From the NCBI GenBank assembly GCA_949126835.1, contig OX421495.1:25320829-25384828 (forward strand): 64,000 nucleotides of DNA, given 5' to 3'. Below are positions 12,201-22,870 of the stretch, piece after piece. How positions within the stretch are numbered: position 1 is the stretch's first letter; every line of letters starts with the position of its first letter. The translations under genes and the position numbers were made by a program. The notes under the pieces are model-generated. The model was not told where the DNA came from. It did not search any database and saw only the letters and a program-made list of their open reading frames with translations. This DNA is from Anisus vortex. Taxonomy: Eukaryota > Mollusca > Gastropoda > Planorbidae.

Positions 12201-13468
12201 GCCTTAGAAACAACCATACATTTGCAAAGAGTAAAAAAATTGCAAATGAAAAAAAGAGGCTTTTAAATTAACTTTGTTTTCTCCCTGTTAGTGCATATAA
12301 TATTTTATATCACTTCTTAAAACTCTGCAATGGTGCAATGAATGCATATTATTCTTGCATATTAATATTATATTACGTCCAATCTTTCAGTGTCCAATTG
12401 ATACAAGGCAAGCGTTGGCTGGTAATGTTCTGGTAACCGGAGGAACAGCAATGATGCCAGGTTTTTACCACAGGCTTCAACTGGAGCTCAGCAACCTGTT
12501 GAAGAAACCTTTTTACGCCCAGCAGTTGGGAATCAAGAAATTTTTGTTTCACAAGGCCCCAGCCAAGGAAAACTATACAGCATGGCTAGGAGGTAAGTGT
12601 ATTACTTATTTAAAGTACAAGGATTTTGTGTCATAGTTTTTACTGTGCTTTTTTTTGTTGTATGGATTGAATATGCATATTTACTTTAGTAAGCGTTTCA
12701 TTCAAAAAAGAGTTTCAAAATATTTGGTTAAACAATTAGCGGAAATTCAATTATTGGTTTCAAAAGCGATAACTGGTTTTTAAAGGAATTGATAGTTTGT
12801 TGGAAGGGTAATCTTTTTTCCTGACATAGCCAGAATTAGTTTGGTTATGAAGGAAATATTTGTAAGAAGCCATGAAGTAGTTTGGTTCTGGAGGAAAGAT
12901 TTGTAAGAAATCATGTAGGATTCAAGTGTTAAAATGCCTTGCAAACACTAATTAGACTTTGCTTATTCAGGCCTGTGATGCCACGGGAGAGAGAGGGGAT
13001 AGTTTTTTTGTTGTTGACAATTTTGACTAAGTATGAAGAACAAATACGGATATTTGGTTTAAATTAGCATGTTACAAACAATAATCAGTTTTGAAATTGT
13101 AAAAAAACAACACCATTTTTCTTTTATTGTATAATAATGTTGAGGCTTGTTTATTGTGAGGAATAACACCTGGGCCTATACTCATGACTCTCCTAGCTTG
13201 AGTTCTGTATAAAATGTTTTAAAAATCTTTAGGAACAATTTAAAAAATCAACAAAAAGAATTTCACATATATTTGTAACATTTTATTTGTAAATACATAA
13301 AATTGTAATAAAACTTGAATGATTTTTCCAGGAGCTTTGATTGGTGCCCTGGAAACACTGCCTAACAAATCACTGTCTAGAGATGTTTACTTACAGAAAG
13401 GGAAATTGCCAGATTGGTGTTGCATTGACTCGGAATACCTTCTAGAAGACAAGAGTCATAAATCTTAA
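3260..13468 (+). CDS. ACTR10: Actin-related protein 10 (dynactin pointed-end subunit Arp11), 13 exons
   Basis: Exons: 3260-3336, 4736-4808, 5305-5384, 6253-6361, 6974-7081, 7281-7348, 7722-7801, 7954-7989, 8281-8360, 8461-8534, 11617-11698, 12391-12592, 13332-13468. All phases join without a break to give 401 residues (vertebrate ACTR10 is about 417). It starts [19 protein letters not shown] and keeps the actin-fold phosphate loop region ([20 protein letters not shown]), [49 protein letters not shown] and [14 protein letters not shown], and ends in an [13 protein letters not shown] helix and short tail. In animals Arp11 sits with p62, p25 and p27 at the pointed end of dynactin's Arp1 filament and helps cargo binding by dynein. 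The start was chosen because it aligns with the family N-terminus and no earlier in-frame exon was needed. Odd points: a GC-AG intron 3, a U12-type intron 5, a minisatellite in intron 6, and a LINE plus hAT MITE in intron 10. Confidence 0.93.
3540..4025. repeat. TAGGCCTA-rich simple sequence in ACTR10 intron 1
   Basis: Intron 1 (3337-4735) contains stretches built of TAGGCCTA, CTAGTCTAGACT and TATATAGGCCTATAG, especially 3540-3690 and 3895-4020. The rest of the intron has a G8...C13 near-palindrome at about 4380-4410. No coding exon is seen in it. Confidence 0.6.
5385..6252 (+). other. GC-AG intron (ACTR10 intron 3)
   Basis: Exon 3 ends ...AATAG and the intron opens GCAAGT, the classic strong GC-donor context AG|GCAAGT. 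The acceptor is CTCTAG|ATATCT. Only this junction preserves phase and gives ...[14 protein letters not shown], matching the family; a shift to the nearby GTCAAT breaks frame. The intron contains a SINE. Confidence 0.8.
5650..5880 (+). mobile_element. tRNA-derived SINE (copy 1)
   Basis: A B-box-like GTGTTCAAATCC lies at about 5707-5718, followed by a body with GGTGTCCCTGAGTCTA and ACCTGACAGTAGTTGGGG, then a tail with TTGTAAAATGCTTTG. The ACCTGAC..TTAGTTGGGG block recurs in copies at 16.0 and 21.3 kb and in weaker form at 30.3 kb. Confidence 0.65.
7082..7280 (+). other. U12-type (minor spliceosome) intron, ACTR10 intron 5
   Basis: The donor is GTATCCTTT, an exact U12-type 5' splice site. A U12 branch motif CCTTAAC lies at 7265-7271, with the branch A at 7270, 10 nt before the AG at 7279-7280. 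Joining at 7281 gives LVP|VYEGIP, matching the family length. The nearer AG at 7274 would add two residues and leave too short a branch distance. Confidence 0.82.
7403..7705 (+). repeat. 37-bp minisatellite, about 8 copies
   Basis: The unit includes TATAGTGTAACAATGAGGCC and recurs at 7414, 7451, 7488, 7525, 7562, 7599, 7636 and 7673, exactly 37 bp apart and nearly identical. It fills most of the 373-bp ACTR10 intron 6 and ends 16 bp before the acceptor AG. Confidence 0.95.
8965..10265 (+). pseudogene. 5'-truncated RTE-like LINE with reverse transcriptase, in ACTR10 intron 10
   Basis: Sense to ACTR10. The translation starts in RT motif 1/2 ([20 protein letters not shown], about 9034-9093), then [29 protein letters not shown], the catalytic YADDIALL (about 9448-9471), and [12 protein letters not shown]. 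After a frameshift near 9630 come FKYLGSSL and MYSSETWT, then a stop near 9876, another frame with [12 protein letters not shown], and finally the C-terminal RGRPRQRW...[13 protein letters not shown]. It ends in TGGATGGATGGATG, a short tandem tail of the kind RTE-like elements carry. About 10 kb upstream there is no matching endonuclease half in this orientation, so the copy is 5' truncated and dead. Confidence 0.85.
10886..11231. mobile_element. Non-autonomous hAT element (MITE) with perfect 8-bp TSD
   Basis: It opens CAGGGGTTGGGAACC and closes with GGCTCCCGAGCCCTG, which are imperfect inverted repeats. The 8-mer ATCTAGAA lies immediately on both sides (10878-10885 and 11232-11239). The interior has inverted GAGAGCCAT/GAGCCA motifs and no transposase. 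It is 346 bp long. Confidence 0.9.
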
Positions 13469-13585
13469 ATTATCACCCATGGATAGACCCTGTCAAATCT
13501 GATTGTGTACATAGTCATTTTCTTTAGGAATTAAATATTCATGGTTTTTTTTTAATGGTTATATACCTGTAAAAAAAAAGTTTAA

Positions 13586-14282
13586 CCATTTCGCCACTAC
13601 AGTCGCCGCGCGTCGCCTCTACTGGCTGACAACTATAGTCGCCGCGCGTCGCCGATTTCGGGTTGTTTCGTTGCCGACAGTACTGCTAGTTTTTAATTGC
13701 CTTATAAACTCTTTTTAAACTCTGACCTAGAAGAGCGATAGTGACGCTATTTTTACATGTTTGTTTGGTATTTTTAGCTCGATCGATAATATTTGAGTGA
13801 ATTTTTGAAAATAATGCATTTTTAACGCTAGTTCTACGAAAATTGAAGGTATTTCGGCAATATTTAGAGAAGCATTAGGCTAGGCTTGTGAGGAAAAGGC
13901 TGTATTATTTTGATAATGCTAATATAATAGTGATATTGAAAGCATTGTAGAAGTTGAATAGGCTTTGAATAGGATTATTTGAGTCCGATACGAAAAATTC
14001 AAAATTTCTTGACAAACTATCGGAACCTATTGATGTATACTCAGTGATTTTTATTATTTTCCTTTTAATTTATTAGTTAATTGTCATCTCTTCTGGTTTG
14101 AATTAAACTTTATATTTTTATATTTTAACTGTGAAGAATTTAATTCAGTTGCTTGGATAGTTCTTTTACAGTGAATTTTTTAATAATATTTTTTTTCCGA
14201 TTTTTGTTCAATAAACGGAGTTATGCAACTTGGCTTAGGGATAGGGGAGTTATAGGCTGGAAAATGCTTAGGGCTGAAATGG
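13586..14282. mobile_element. piggyBac-like MITE with TTAA target sites
   Basis: TTAA at 13582-13585 and 14283-14286 flank ends of the form CCATTTCGCC...GGCTGAAATGG. The interior has a duplicated TATAGTCGCCGCGCGTCGCC-type GC block (13600-13650) and no transposase frame. It begins 117 bp after the ACTR10 stop, so it may lie in the ACTR10 3' UTR. Confidence 0.55.
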
Positions 14283-14504
14283 TTAATTTGCTCTGTAGTT
14301 CTGGATTCACACTCCCACTTAGTAAAAGTTCTTAATTTTTAAATTATTTGTTAGATCTAATGTATCAATTTACAATATTTATTATTATGTACCTGCTTTG
14401 ATGTTTTAAATCTTAAAATTTGTTTTCTCCACAATTTATAATGGGCATAGGGTGTAGGTAGAAACAAATTCAGAGCTTCTTTAACAAATATGAACATTTC
14501 CGAC

Positions 14505-14810
14505 ATTATTATCTTCTCTTATACATTACAGACACTCCTTCTATAAAGAAGATTATTGCATCCTACGTACATCCATGGTTTGAGTCTAGTCCTGCATTTC
14601 TATTAGTGTTTTAAATGATGTTAAGTTACTGATTTTCCTGGTGTTTTCAGGCAATCCATTCCATGCCTGGACGCTACTCTGGAAGAAAGAGTATATATTA
14701 TATATTTATATGCATTTGTTCTTGCAAAAGGAACATGTTTATCTGAGCATTCATTGTGACAGATTGTCGTTGTGTAGTATTTCTAAATTAGACTTTAAAG
14801 CCTTGTGTAT
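14505..14810 (-). mobile_element. 3' end fragment of a LINE (copy B)
   Basis: Partner of 2058-2375. On - it reads ...AWNGLPENTRKISNLTSFKT, a LINE RT C-terminus-like motif. No longer frame survives. Confidence 0.6.
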
Positions 14811-15111
14811 TATTACTACTTCACTTTTGCCCTAGTGCTTCTAGGTTTTTTGTTCTTGTTCATGTGTCACAGTATGTGAATATTGTTTACTGTTGTCTTC
14901 CATTCACTTACTTTTAGGGAAGCTGAAATTTTTGTTTATGGCAGTTACTCCATTGTTAGCTTAGGACTTTTTTTGGATGTGTATTATATAGAGTATATCT
15001 GTATTCATAAATTATTGTTTCAATATTTTTTTGTTACTTGAATATTTTGTCATTTCAAAGATGGGGTTCTATTTGACTTCTCCTTTGTTTCATATAATAT
15101 TGAAAAGGTGC

Positions 15112-15172
15112 AATAAAATTTATCACAAAACAACATAAATCAGTAGTTTTTTATTTAATCTTTATTTTTATT
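15112..15172. terminator. Converging poly(A) signals of the two host genes
   Basis: AATAAA on + at 15112-15117 faces TTTATT (AATAAA on -) at 15150-15155, 15161-15166 and 15167-15172. If used, they give 3' UTRs of about 1.6 kb for ACTR10 and 1.75 kb for the - strand gene, meeting within 40-60 bp. Use is inferred from the hexamers only. Confidence 0.45.
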
Positions 15173-15994
15173 CTTTAAATCATAGCCGTAACAATTTGTT
15201 TAACTTGTCACCAAAAAAGAACATGAAAAAATAAATTATATTAACTATTAGAAAAGTTGTGTAACAAAAACAAATAAATTGTAGATTGATATTGAAACAT
15301 TATGTAATCTTGTGTATAATATATAAGAACACATACAGCTTCATAAACATAATATTCATTTTTACAATAATACAAATAATACTAAAGGCTCATTAAGTTA
15401 TTCTAGTAACTGCTATGAAAACATTACAACTTCTAATAAATAACTTAGGTTTGAATTTGAAGTTGAAAAAGAAAAGTCCAATGTTTCAAAATTCTAAATT
15501 TGTGTTGAGGGTAAGGAAAGTTAAAAGTTGCTGGCCACACAATACCTGTAGCAGGTATATGCTACTGTAAACTGTGATCTACTAAGAGAAAGAACAAGAA
15601 ACCTGTGAGGATACATTAAGAGGATGATCATTTTCTTGACACTTAGTCACAGATTATTTGTGAATTGATTGACAAAATATATTAGTGCAACAGTTTGGGC
15701 TAAATAATGCATTCAACTTAATACAACAAACATATTGATTGGCTAAAACATTGGCTATGTTGCCAAGAGGTAATCATCACTAAGAACACAACAAACATCT
15801 CTCCAGACTTGCAATAAAGGGAGAAAGGAAAAGACCCAGTTAGGTGTTGCTGGGGATTGGGGTGAAGTTTTACATTCATATGTAATTAACTTTACAATCA
15901 CACACATACAAAATATTATCTTATTTAATGAGGTTATGAGCGATAATAGCCCCCAAAATAATTTAACTTTGGAAATAAAAAACTAAAAAAAAAA

Positions 15995-16205
15995 TAAGCA
16001 GAGTGCTCTGATTGACGTGCTAGAGGTTACACGTTCAAATCCAGGTTTAAGCCAAAATGCCAATTTGTTTGCTTCATCCGGGGTGTCCCTGAGTTCATGA
16101 TATAGACCAGACATTAGTAAAGGTAAGTCAATTGGGCATAGTGCTAGCGACATTATCCGTTTGTATGTTATAGCCACAGAAACCTGCTAATGGTCAGATT
16201 TTTTA
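15995..16205 (+). mobile_element. tRNA-derived SINE (copy 2)
   Basis: A B box-like ACACGTTCAAATCC (about 16030) is followed by CCGGGGTGTCCCTGAGTTCATG and ACATTAGTAAAGGTAAGTC, sharing the body of copies 1 and 3. It lies in the likely 3' UTR of the - strand gene. Confidence 0.6.
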
Positions 16206-16429
16206 TACTAGGTATTTGGCATAAAAAAAAAGAGCCTTTAATGTATAACAATGGCAAGACTAAATGAATGTTTAAAATAAATACTCGTTACATTTATCAC
16301 TTAAAGGACTGGGAGTTTGCAAAACTTATTTTTTTAAAGTATAATAATGAGTTATTACCAAATATAAATTTAGTTTGACCTCTATGCAGGGTTTAAACAT
16401 AAGTCATAAGCTCACCGATAGATTAATAA

Positions 16430-16770
16430 ATAGTTTCTTTTAGAAATGTGAAAATGTTTAGCGAAAACTCTTTAAAAAATATTGAGTGAAAACTAATTAA
16501 ATATTTAGCAGACAATTTTAGTATTTAGGGAAAACTCTTAGAGACATGAAAGTCTTTCAGAAATATTTAACGAAACTATTATTAAAAATTGTATGAAAAA
16601 TATATAAATATTTTTAGTGAAAAATGTCATAGAGCTACTTAGTGAAGACTTACCCTTAGAGAAAACTATTATAGACTTATTTAGTGAAATCTCTTACAGT
16701 ACATTTTAGAAAAAACTCTTAACAGAAATATTTACAGAAAAACATTACAGAAATACAAGAATAACTAAAA
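16430..16770. repeat. Degenerate AT-rich tandem repeat
   Basis: Phrases such as GAAAACTCTTA, ATATTTA and TTTAGTGAAA recur roughly every 40-60 bp with heavy drift. The period is not exact by eye. It sits just past the stop of the 16908-22191 gene. Confidence 0.35.
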
Positions 16771-16907
16771 ATGTTACATAAACATATTAGAACATTTTGT
16801 CTTACATTAAATGTTTACATTATAATAGCAATGAAATACATTCTAATTCTAAAAGAATAAATATTGAAACATAAGTAAAGAAGCAAAAAAGTTTTTAAAC
16901 ATATTAT

Positions 16908-19900
16908 CTAAGAAGGTTCAGTCCTTGATAAGCTATTTCTCATTCTTCTTATTTCTTCTATCTCCATTTCTTTCTTTTTCAGAAGCTCTCTAAGTCTCTC
17001 AATTTTACTGTTTTTGTAAGTGGACTTTGGATAGGTTGGATTTGGCATTTCTCTGGATTTCTTAGAGTCACTGGCATACCCACTTTCACAACTGGACAAG
17101 CTGGTTCTGCTAGTCACCTCCAACACTTGCCTGCTGGTCTCTGCCTCCTTCTCAAAATCATTTTCTGCGCTCTCTGAACCATGACACGAGGGCGCTGGTA
17201 ACATGGGCTGTAGCAAGGGCGGTGTTTCCTCCGCAGCTTCATCCTGCATATCAGCTACGGCTTCGGGTGACACTGGCGAAACAGACATTAGCATTGGAGG
17301 CTCATCACGTTCTTCCACTGAGGACAAATTATCCGATTGACCACAGCCCGGAGACTCTGAGGCCGTTAGAAATTCAGAAGTCACAGTCCAGTTATCATCA
17401 ATTGGATAATCCATTGGGTCATCTGGTTCACATTTTATTATCACACCAGGTGGAAGAGGATATTTGGCTTCTAGTTTGGCCCTCTTGGTCTTCCTCTCCT
17501 CATCGGTTAACTTGGAATTCCTCTTTTTCCTCTGCGGCAGGAGTGAACTGTTTAAAGGTAAATGAGCGAGGTCAATGTTGACTTTACTAGTTGTTGGTAT
17601 ATTGGCATCACTTTTGACCAAAGCTGGCATAGCACTGCCTGAGCCATTTTGATCATCTGATCTGGTTTTATTGACCCGGGCCATTAAGGTGGCGCTGCGT
17701 TGAGACTGGGGCAAAATGCTTTTCACCGCAAGTGAGGGGTTGACCATGTGCCTTTGCAGCATAGAGTCCAGAGAATGTGCATCTGGCTTCGGCTTGATCG
17801 GGACATGTTTAGGGGCTGTTGATGGCAAGGTGCTCATTGCGATCAGATTTTTGTTCATTGGAAAGTTCTGGGGGATCTTAACAAGAACATGCTGTTCATC
17901 CACCTTCAGCAAAAAATATTTGTTGTTATCACTTGTGACTTTGGTGCCAGTTGTCAAAAGATATTTGGTCAAGGATGATATTGCTTCTGTAATTCTTTCT
18001 GGTGAAATAGGCTTTAAGGTGGCTCCAGCAGTTGATGTCAATGACTGTATATCTGGTTGTTGTTCTGGACTAGAAAGTGCAGAGGCTACATGTTTTAATT
18101 TCTCAGGAAATGTGAGCTTTGTAATGCTAGTCTTTATTTGTTTGGTCAACAAATTAATGCCTGGCTTTGTTCTTCTCTCAGACTTTGATGAGTCTGGCAA
18201 GACAGCTGACTTTTTGGCCATGAAAGGAAAAGCTACTTTCATTTCTTCTTTTTTTGTCAATTCACTGCTTTTGGCTTTTGCTGTCTCTTTTGTATTCCTT
18301 TCAGGCAAACTTTTTATCTTCTTTTTTATCTGATGAAGTATTTTCATTTCCTTTCTCTTTCTTTCAACTTGAACTTTAAGTTCAGCCAGCAGCTTTGAAA
18401 ATTCTTTTGGGTTCATGCTTTTTTTGAAGGCAGAACCTTCAGGGGAGGATACTACTTCTTGGGCTGCTCTGTTGACTATGCTAGGAGATAACAAAGACGT
18501 ATTTAGTAAACTTACTACATGTTTTCCAGTGGCTACTTTTATCACCTTCGGAGGGGAGATTTTACGCAAACACTTGTCAATAGAAGATTGAGTTTGAGGA
18601 CTGCTTTGAACATTTTGTGCATCCAAGGATGCATCTTCCTGTAAGTTAGGCTTTAGATTGGGACTAGAAGTGACAGAATGAACCAGGGAGCTAACATTTA
18701 TCACAGGTTCCATCAGTTTAGATGTACACTTTACTTCAGTCTGGGTACTTTCTGGCTTTGAATCTCCACTAGTCTGAATAGTAAGACTGTTTGCATGCTG
18801 ATCATCTTGGCTGATTTGTAAGGATGCTTTGGTATGTTTCAATTTTCTTTTCTCTTCAACTTTTGTTATCTGATGGTCTTCTACACTTGGTTCAGATGGT
18901 TCAGCAATCTCAGTTTCAGTGGATTGCCCATCAAGACTGCTTTCATCCTTTGGCACAACATTCTTCTCAATACAGCTAGGTTGTTGACCTTCCTCTAAAC
19001 TATGAATTCCATCAGGCTGATCATGAACACACTCACATTTCAATAAATTCAAATTGCACAGATAGTCAAGGGTTCTATTCCTGCAGTGCTCACTGCAGTG
19101 GGACATTGTTCTGCATGCCTCATTGGGGTCACTTTTGCACCTGGGCAACCTTTCAACAACAGTGAAACATGGCGTCACAACTTTATTCCAGGATGGGGAA
19201 TCTCCTATCTTACAAGTAAAACTTTTTTCTGAAAGATCCATGTCATCAGGTTCATTTGGAAAGGAGGAATCTGGGTTTAATGAATACACTGAAGTTATTT
19301 TTAAGTCTAAGTCATTTTGATCACACAAGTCCTGTTTGTCTTGAGGAATAATTGATGTGTTTTCAGTTGCAACTGGTTTAGTGATAGTTTCACATGCAAT
19401 AGGAACTGAGTTCTCAACTGTATCAGAGCCTGCACATATCAACGGCTCAGCATCATCCGCTTTTTTCAAGGATACATTTTCATCTGTTTTATGTGAACGT
19501 AAAATGTTCTCTACTATTTTCTCCAGCTTTGATGCCTTCTTAATGCGGCTTTGATAATCAACCAACCCAGCATCATTTGCAGGAGGCAAATTTGAAGTGT
19601 TCTTGAATGGATGTTCTGAGGACTCTTCATCACTTATCCCTTTAATCAAAATTGTCTTCTTTGGGGACCTTGCTGGCAGCCACTCTGGATCTTTCTCATC
19701 ATAGAGATTGGGCTGTACTACTTTGACCGCTATCTGGCCATTGCCTGTCCTCAATGTGGTGAAGAAGATGTGCTCGTTCTTGTTTTCGGGCTGACCATTT
19801 CTGTTATTGTCCTTGACCCCTGATCTGTTGTTGTTGCTGAGTAAAGACTTTTTCACAGTCTCTTTGCCAGTTACACTCAGCCCATCCTTGTCAAACATAT

Positions 19901-22191
19901 TGGAAGGCAGAATGTTTTTTGATGATTGGGCTGGTGTTGTAACTTTAGACTGGGCTGGTGTTGTAACTTTAGACTGGGCTGGTGTTGTAACTTTAGACTG
20001 GGCTGGTGTTGTAACTTTAGACTGGGCTGGTGGTGTAGCTTTGGTTTGGGTGGGCAGTGTGCCATTATGAAGGAGAGACATCCTCATGGCACTCATGTTT
20101 GTATTTTTGGGAACAAAAAGAATATGCTTTTTACCAGACTTGATGGCTTCCTTAGCAAGATTGGCAAGACCTTCCTGCAAAGTTGCTGGTAGGTGACTAG
20201 GTTTGATGGTTGAGGGGTTTGAGGAAGCTAAAAGTAACTGACCAGGAGCTGTCATGGCAGCAGTGCTGGTCAGTAGTGGCTGGCCTGCTGCTGGATTACT
20301 TGCCGAGTTCACCAACGTACCACTTGGTAAAGGAAGTATTGGAATAAAATTTGAAGATTTCTGCACCACAGGTGGGGATGGCACAGTGGCTGAACTGGTC
20401 AGTGGCTGAATGCTATGTCCAGTCTTTGCATGGCCTATGGCTCTTATTTCCTTTTTACCAGACATAAGTTGAGACAAAATGGACTGGTTGCTGACAACCA
20501 CACGTGAAATATTTGGCTGCACAATTCCATCTTTACTAATTGTCACTATTTTAACATTTGGATGGGTTAACTTAGTGTTACCACCTAATTGTGAATCACT
20601 TGATGACCCATTGATTGGTTTTGCTGCTTCCTTGGAGATCAATTGTGATTCCAAAGGACTTTTTATTTCCACTTTTGTTGAATCTCTTTGTTTAGCTGAG
20701 GTCTGTGTGGGGAGGGTATCGCTCTTTGTTTCCAGGTGGACCTTTTTGAGCTGTGAAAGTTTTTGCCCTTCTTGGATGAAGTAAACCTCCTTAAGACTTT
20801 TTATGTTGCCAGCTGCCTCCTGGGACAACAAAGGAGATTTCTGAAGAAGTGACTGCATCTTGGTTTGGGCTTTAGCTGGCTGGGGTGAATCTGTTGACTG
20901 GGGGGGCTTACAGGGAAACACCAAAACTATAGACTCGGAGCCCATCTGTGAGACTGCACCTGATGTTTGTCCAGCAGGGGCAGTGGTAGGTGGGGATGGA
21001 GCCTGTGACCCTTGCACAGAAGATGTCAAGTTGGGTTGAGAAGACTGTAATGGTTTCACTATCAGAGGCATCATCCCAACTGATTTCTGCATAAATTCAC
21101 TCTGGTCTAGAGCCTGATTAAAAAAAACAAAAACAACTCAGACATAATTTCTAGTAATGAATGTGATATGTATTCCTAAAATAACATTAAAATATCTAAT
21201 AGAATTTGTATTATAATATTTTTATGAGATGTTAGTAGGTCATTTTTGGGTATTGATGTAAAACAAATTGGCAGAGCAAGAACTATGTGGCTGGCGTACT
21301 GAAGGTCCTGTTTTTGAATCCTGTTGAAGGTTAGGATTTTTAAAAAAAACAACTGGAGTCTACCCAGCTCAGATGGGTACCTGACATTAGTTGGGGCAAA
21401 GTAAAGACTGATGGGCATTGTGCTGACCACACAATCCCCTAGTATGCTGATGAAACAGGGGAAGAATGCTTCACTGGCCAAGTTTGGTCAAATGGGATTC
21501 CTTTTTTTTACTTTAACTAAAATTAAAGACAATTGTTAAGAAGAAATATTTTGTCATAACCTTCTTGATTTTTTAAAAAATAATGTCTGTAACTAGCATT
21601 ACCTTTTTAAATATTATTTCCAATAAAAAAATTGAGAGAATTAGTCCAAATAGAACAAAATGTTTTTAATGTCTGCACTATATGTATGTCTCTTCTATAA
21701 ATTCAAGTTGTTTTTTTTATAGTTTTATTTCATTCCTTAGTTTAACGGAAGGACTTCTTCTAGAATTAACATCAACATCAATCTTTTTGAATTGTTTCTC
21801 TACTCACCCTTACTTTGTCCAAGTCCATGCCTTGTGGGGCTAGTCCGGTAGTGTGTGGCTGCCTCGGCAAGATAAAACTGATCGGTTTCCAGGTTGTCTT
21901 TTGCTCTGACCCTGGAGTCTGCTCGAACCTGAAGGGAACCGATGACAATTTGACAGATCTGAACTGGCCGCCGCCTCTCTTTGGGTTGCCCAGATTCGAT
22001 GACGATGCTGGGCGAGTACCCCCGCTGGAAGGCCCGGCCTTGCTTGACTTGGCAGCGGCGTTTCTCTTATTCAGAGGCACCGACGGTGTCTCGGGTGGGT
22101 CATCGTCGTCATCGTCAATGACAATAACGTTACAATCTCCGTCTCCGTTCTCCACCGCGACGCTCTTGCCTGCCGATACCATGGTCTCCAT
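16908..22191 (-). CDS. LRIF1-like nuclear protein, two exons, about 1,529 residues
   Basis: Exon 1 is 22191-21808 (donor AGG|GTGAGT; an alternative AAA|GTAAGG six bases earlier keeps frame). Exon 2 is 21113-16908 (acceptor TTTAATCAG). The two join in phase 0, and an in-frame TAG lies just upstream of the start. Exon 1 has NVIVIDDDDDD, a textbook SUMO-interacting motif. Exon 2 holds long S/T/P/K-rich low-complexity stretches, five TPAQSKVT-type repeats (about residues 484-525), a PNVKI match to the HP1-binding PxVxL pattern, a Cys cluster (about 780-820), the phrase ISPPKVIKVATGKHVVSLL, a basic NLS-like patch (PQRKKRNSK..RKTKRAKLEAK) followed by IIKCEPDD, a SUMOylation-type site, and a final helix SKIERLRELLKKKEMEIEEI. 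That helix resembles the SMCHD1-binding coiled coil of LRIF1/HBiX1, and the SIM, HP1-like motif and NLS fit a heterochromatin factor. Identity rests mainly on the C-terminus, so it is tentative, and vertebrate LRIF1 is about half as long. Confidence 0.8.
19925..20045 (-). repeat. 24-bp in-frame coding repeat, 5 copies
   Basis: Five tandem 24-bp units inside exon 2 of the LRIF1-like gene encode the octapeptide TPAQSKVT with minor variation. The middle units are identical at DNA level, which suggests recent expansion. Confidence 0.9.
21260..21470 (+). mobile_element. tRNA-derived SINE (copy 3) in the intron of the LRIF1-like gene
   Basis: A B-box-like GTTTTTGAATCCTG is followed by GTCTACCCAGCTCAGATGGG, TACCTGACATTAGTTGGGGC and GTGCTGACCACACAATCCCC. 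It is antisense to the host gene, in the 694-bp intron (21114-21807). Confidence 0.65.
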
Positions 22192-22560
22192 GTGTGAGTG
22201 CTAGTTGTCTATTTGGTAATTCTCGCTTAATTGTTCTTCCGTCTTCACCCTACAGGTGAATTTCAGTGCAAGGCACGCATTGTATTTCCTTAGACGGGTT
22301 ACTTAGAAAGAGAACAAAACTGTATTTGCATCAGCTGAAACGAGATGCAATACAACATGTTAAACTACTTATACTACAACTACAATTTGAAATGTACCTG
22401 TCGATGTTTCGTTGCACTAAAATGTGTATGCCCTACTTATCTAAAGCTCGTCTGAATGAAATCGTTCTGCCAGTAGAACTAAAATCAAGTTGTATTTGTT
22501 GTGACGTCTATTTGGGCCCGTGAAACGAGAGAACGCATCGTCCCCCCCCCCCCCCCCCCC
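22192..22560 (-). promoter_or_regulatory. 5' flank of the LRIF1-like gene with a long poly-C tract
   Basis: This is the region upstream of the 22191 start. It has a TGACGT half-CRE near 22501, and an uninterrupted C run of roughly 24 (about 22541-22564). No TATA box or other gene is seen, so promoter function is inferred from position. Confidence 0.3.
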
Positions 22561-22577
22561 CCCCATCGGCACTAAAC

Positions 22578-22870
22578 CAAATACTATAACTATAATGAGA
22601 TGGACCGCTTGCTTTAATATTTCTGCAATTTGATGACTCGAATAACGTCTTTTCGGAATTCCCGATTCCCTTTTGCACTGTAAACTTCCGTTTTATTCAA
22701 TCGCAATGAAAAATTAAAATCGAACGTTGTATACAGCGGAAACCTTTGATGCAAACGTAGGGGTGTAGAAGTCATTTAAGACAGCCTTATTGGTTGCGCA
22801 CGGGGAAAAAAGAACATATAAGCTCTAAAAATAGAGCAAGCGGTCCATCTTATTATAGCCTTGTTTTTTG
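22578..22870. mobile_element. MITE, GGACCGCTTGC family (copy 1)
   Basis: Terminal inverted repeats read CTATAATGAGATGGACCGCT at the left and, reverse-complemented, CTATAATAAGATGGACCGCT at the right. The 7-mer ACTAAAC flanks it at 22571-22577 and 22871-22877. The interior shares TTTTCGGAATTCCCGATTCC with the 31.2 kb copy. Confidence 0.8.

Noticed and set aside
17716..18333. 205-codon frame on +
   Set aside because: Antisense shadow of the LRIF1-like exon 2, which has the better codon pattern, splice junction and motifs.
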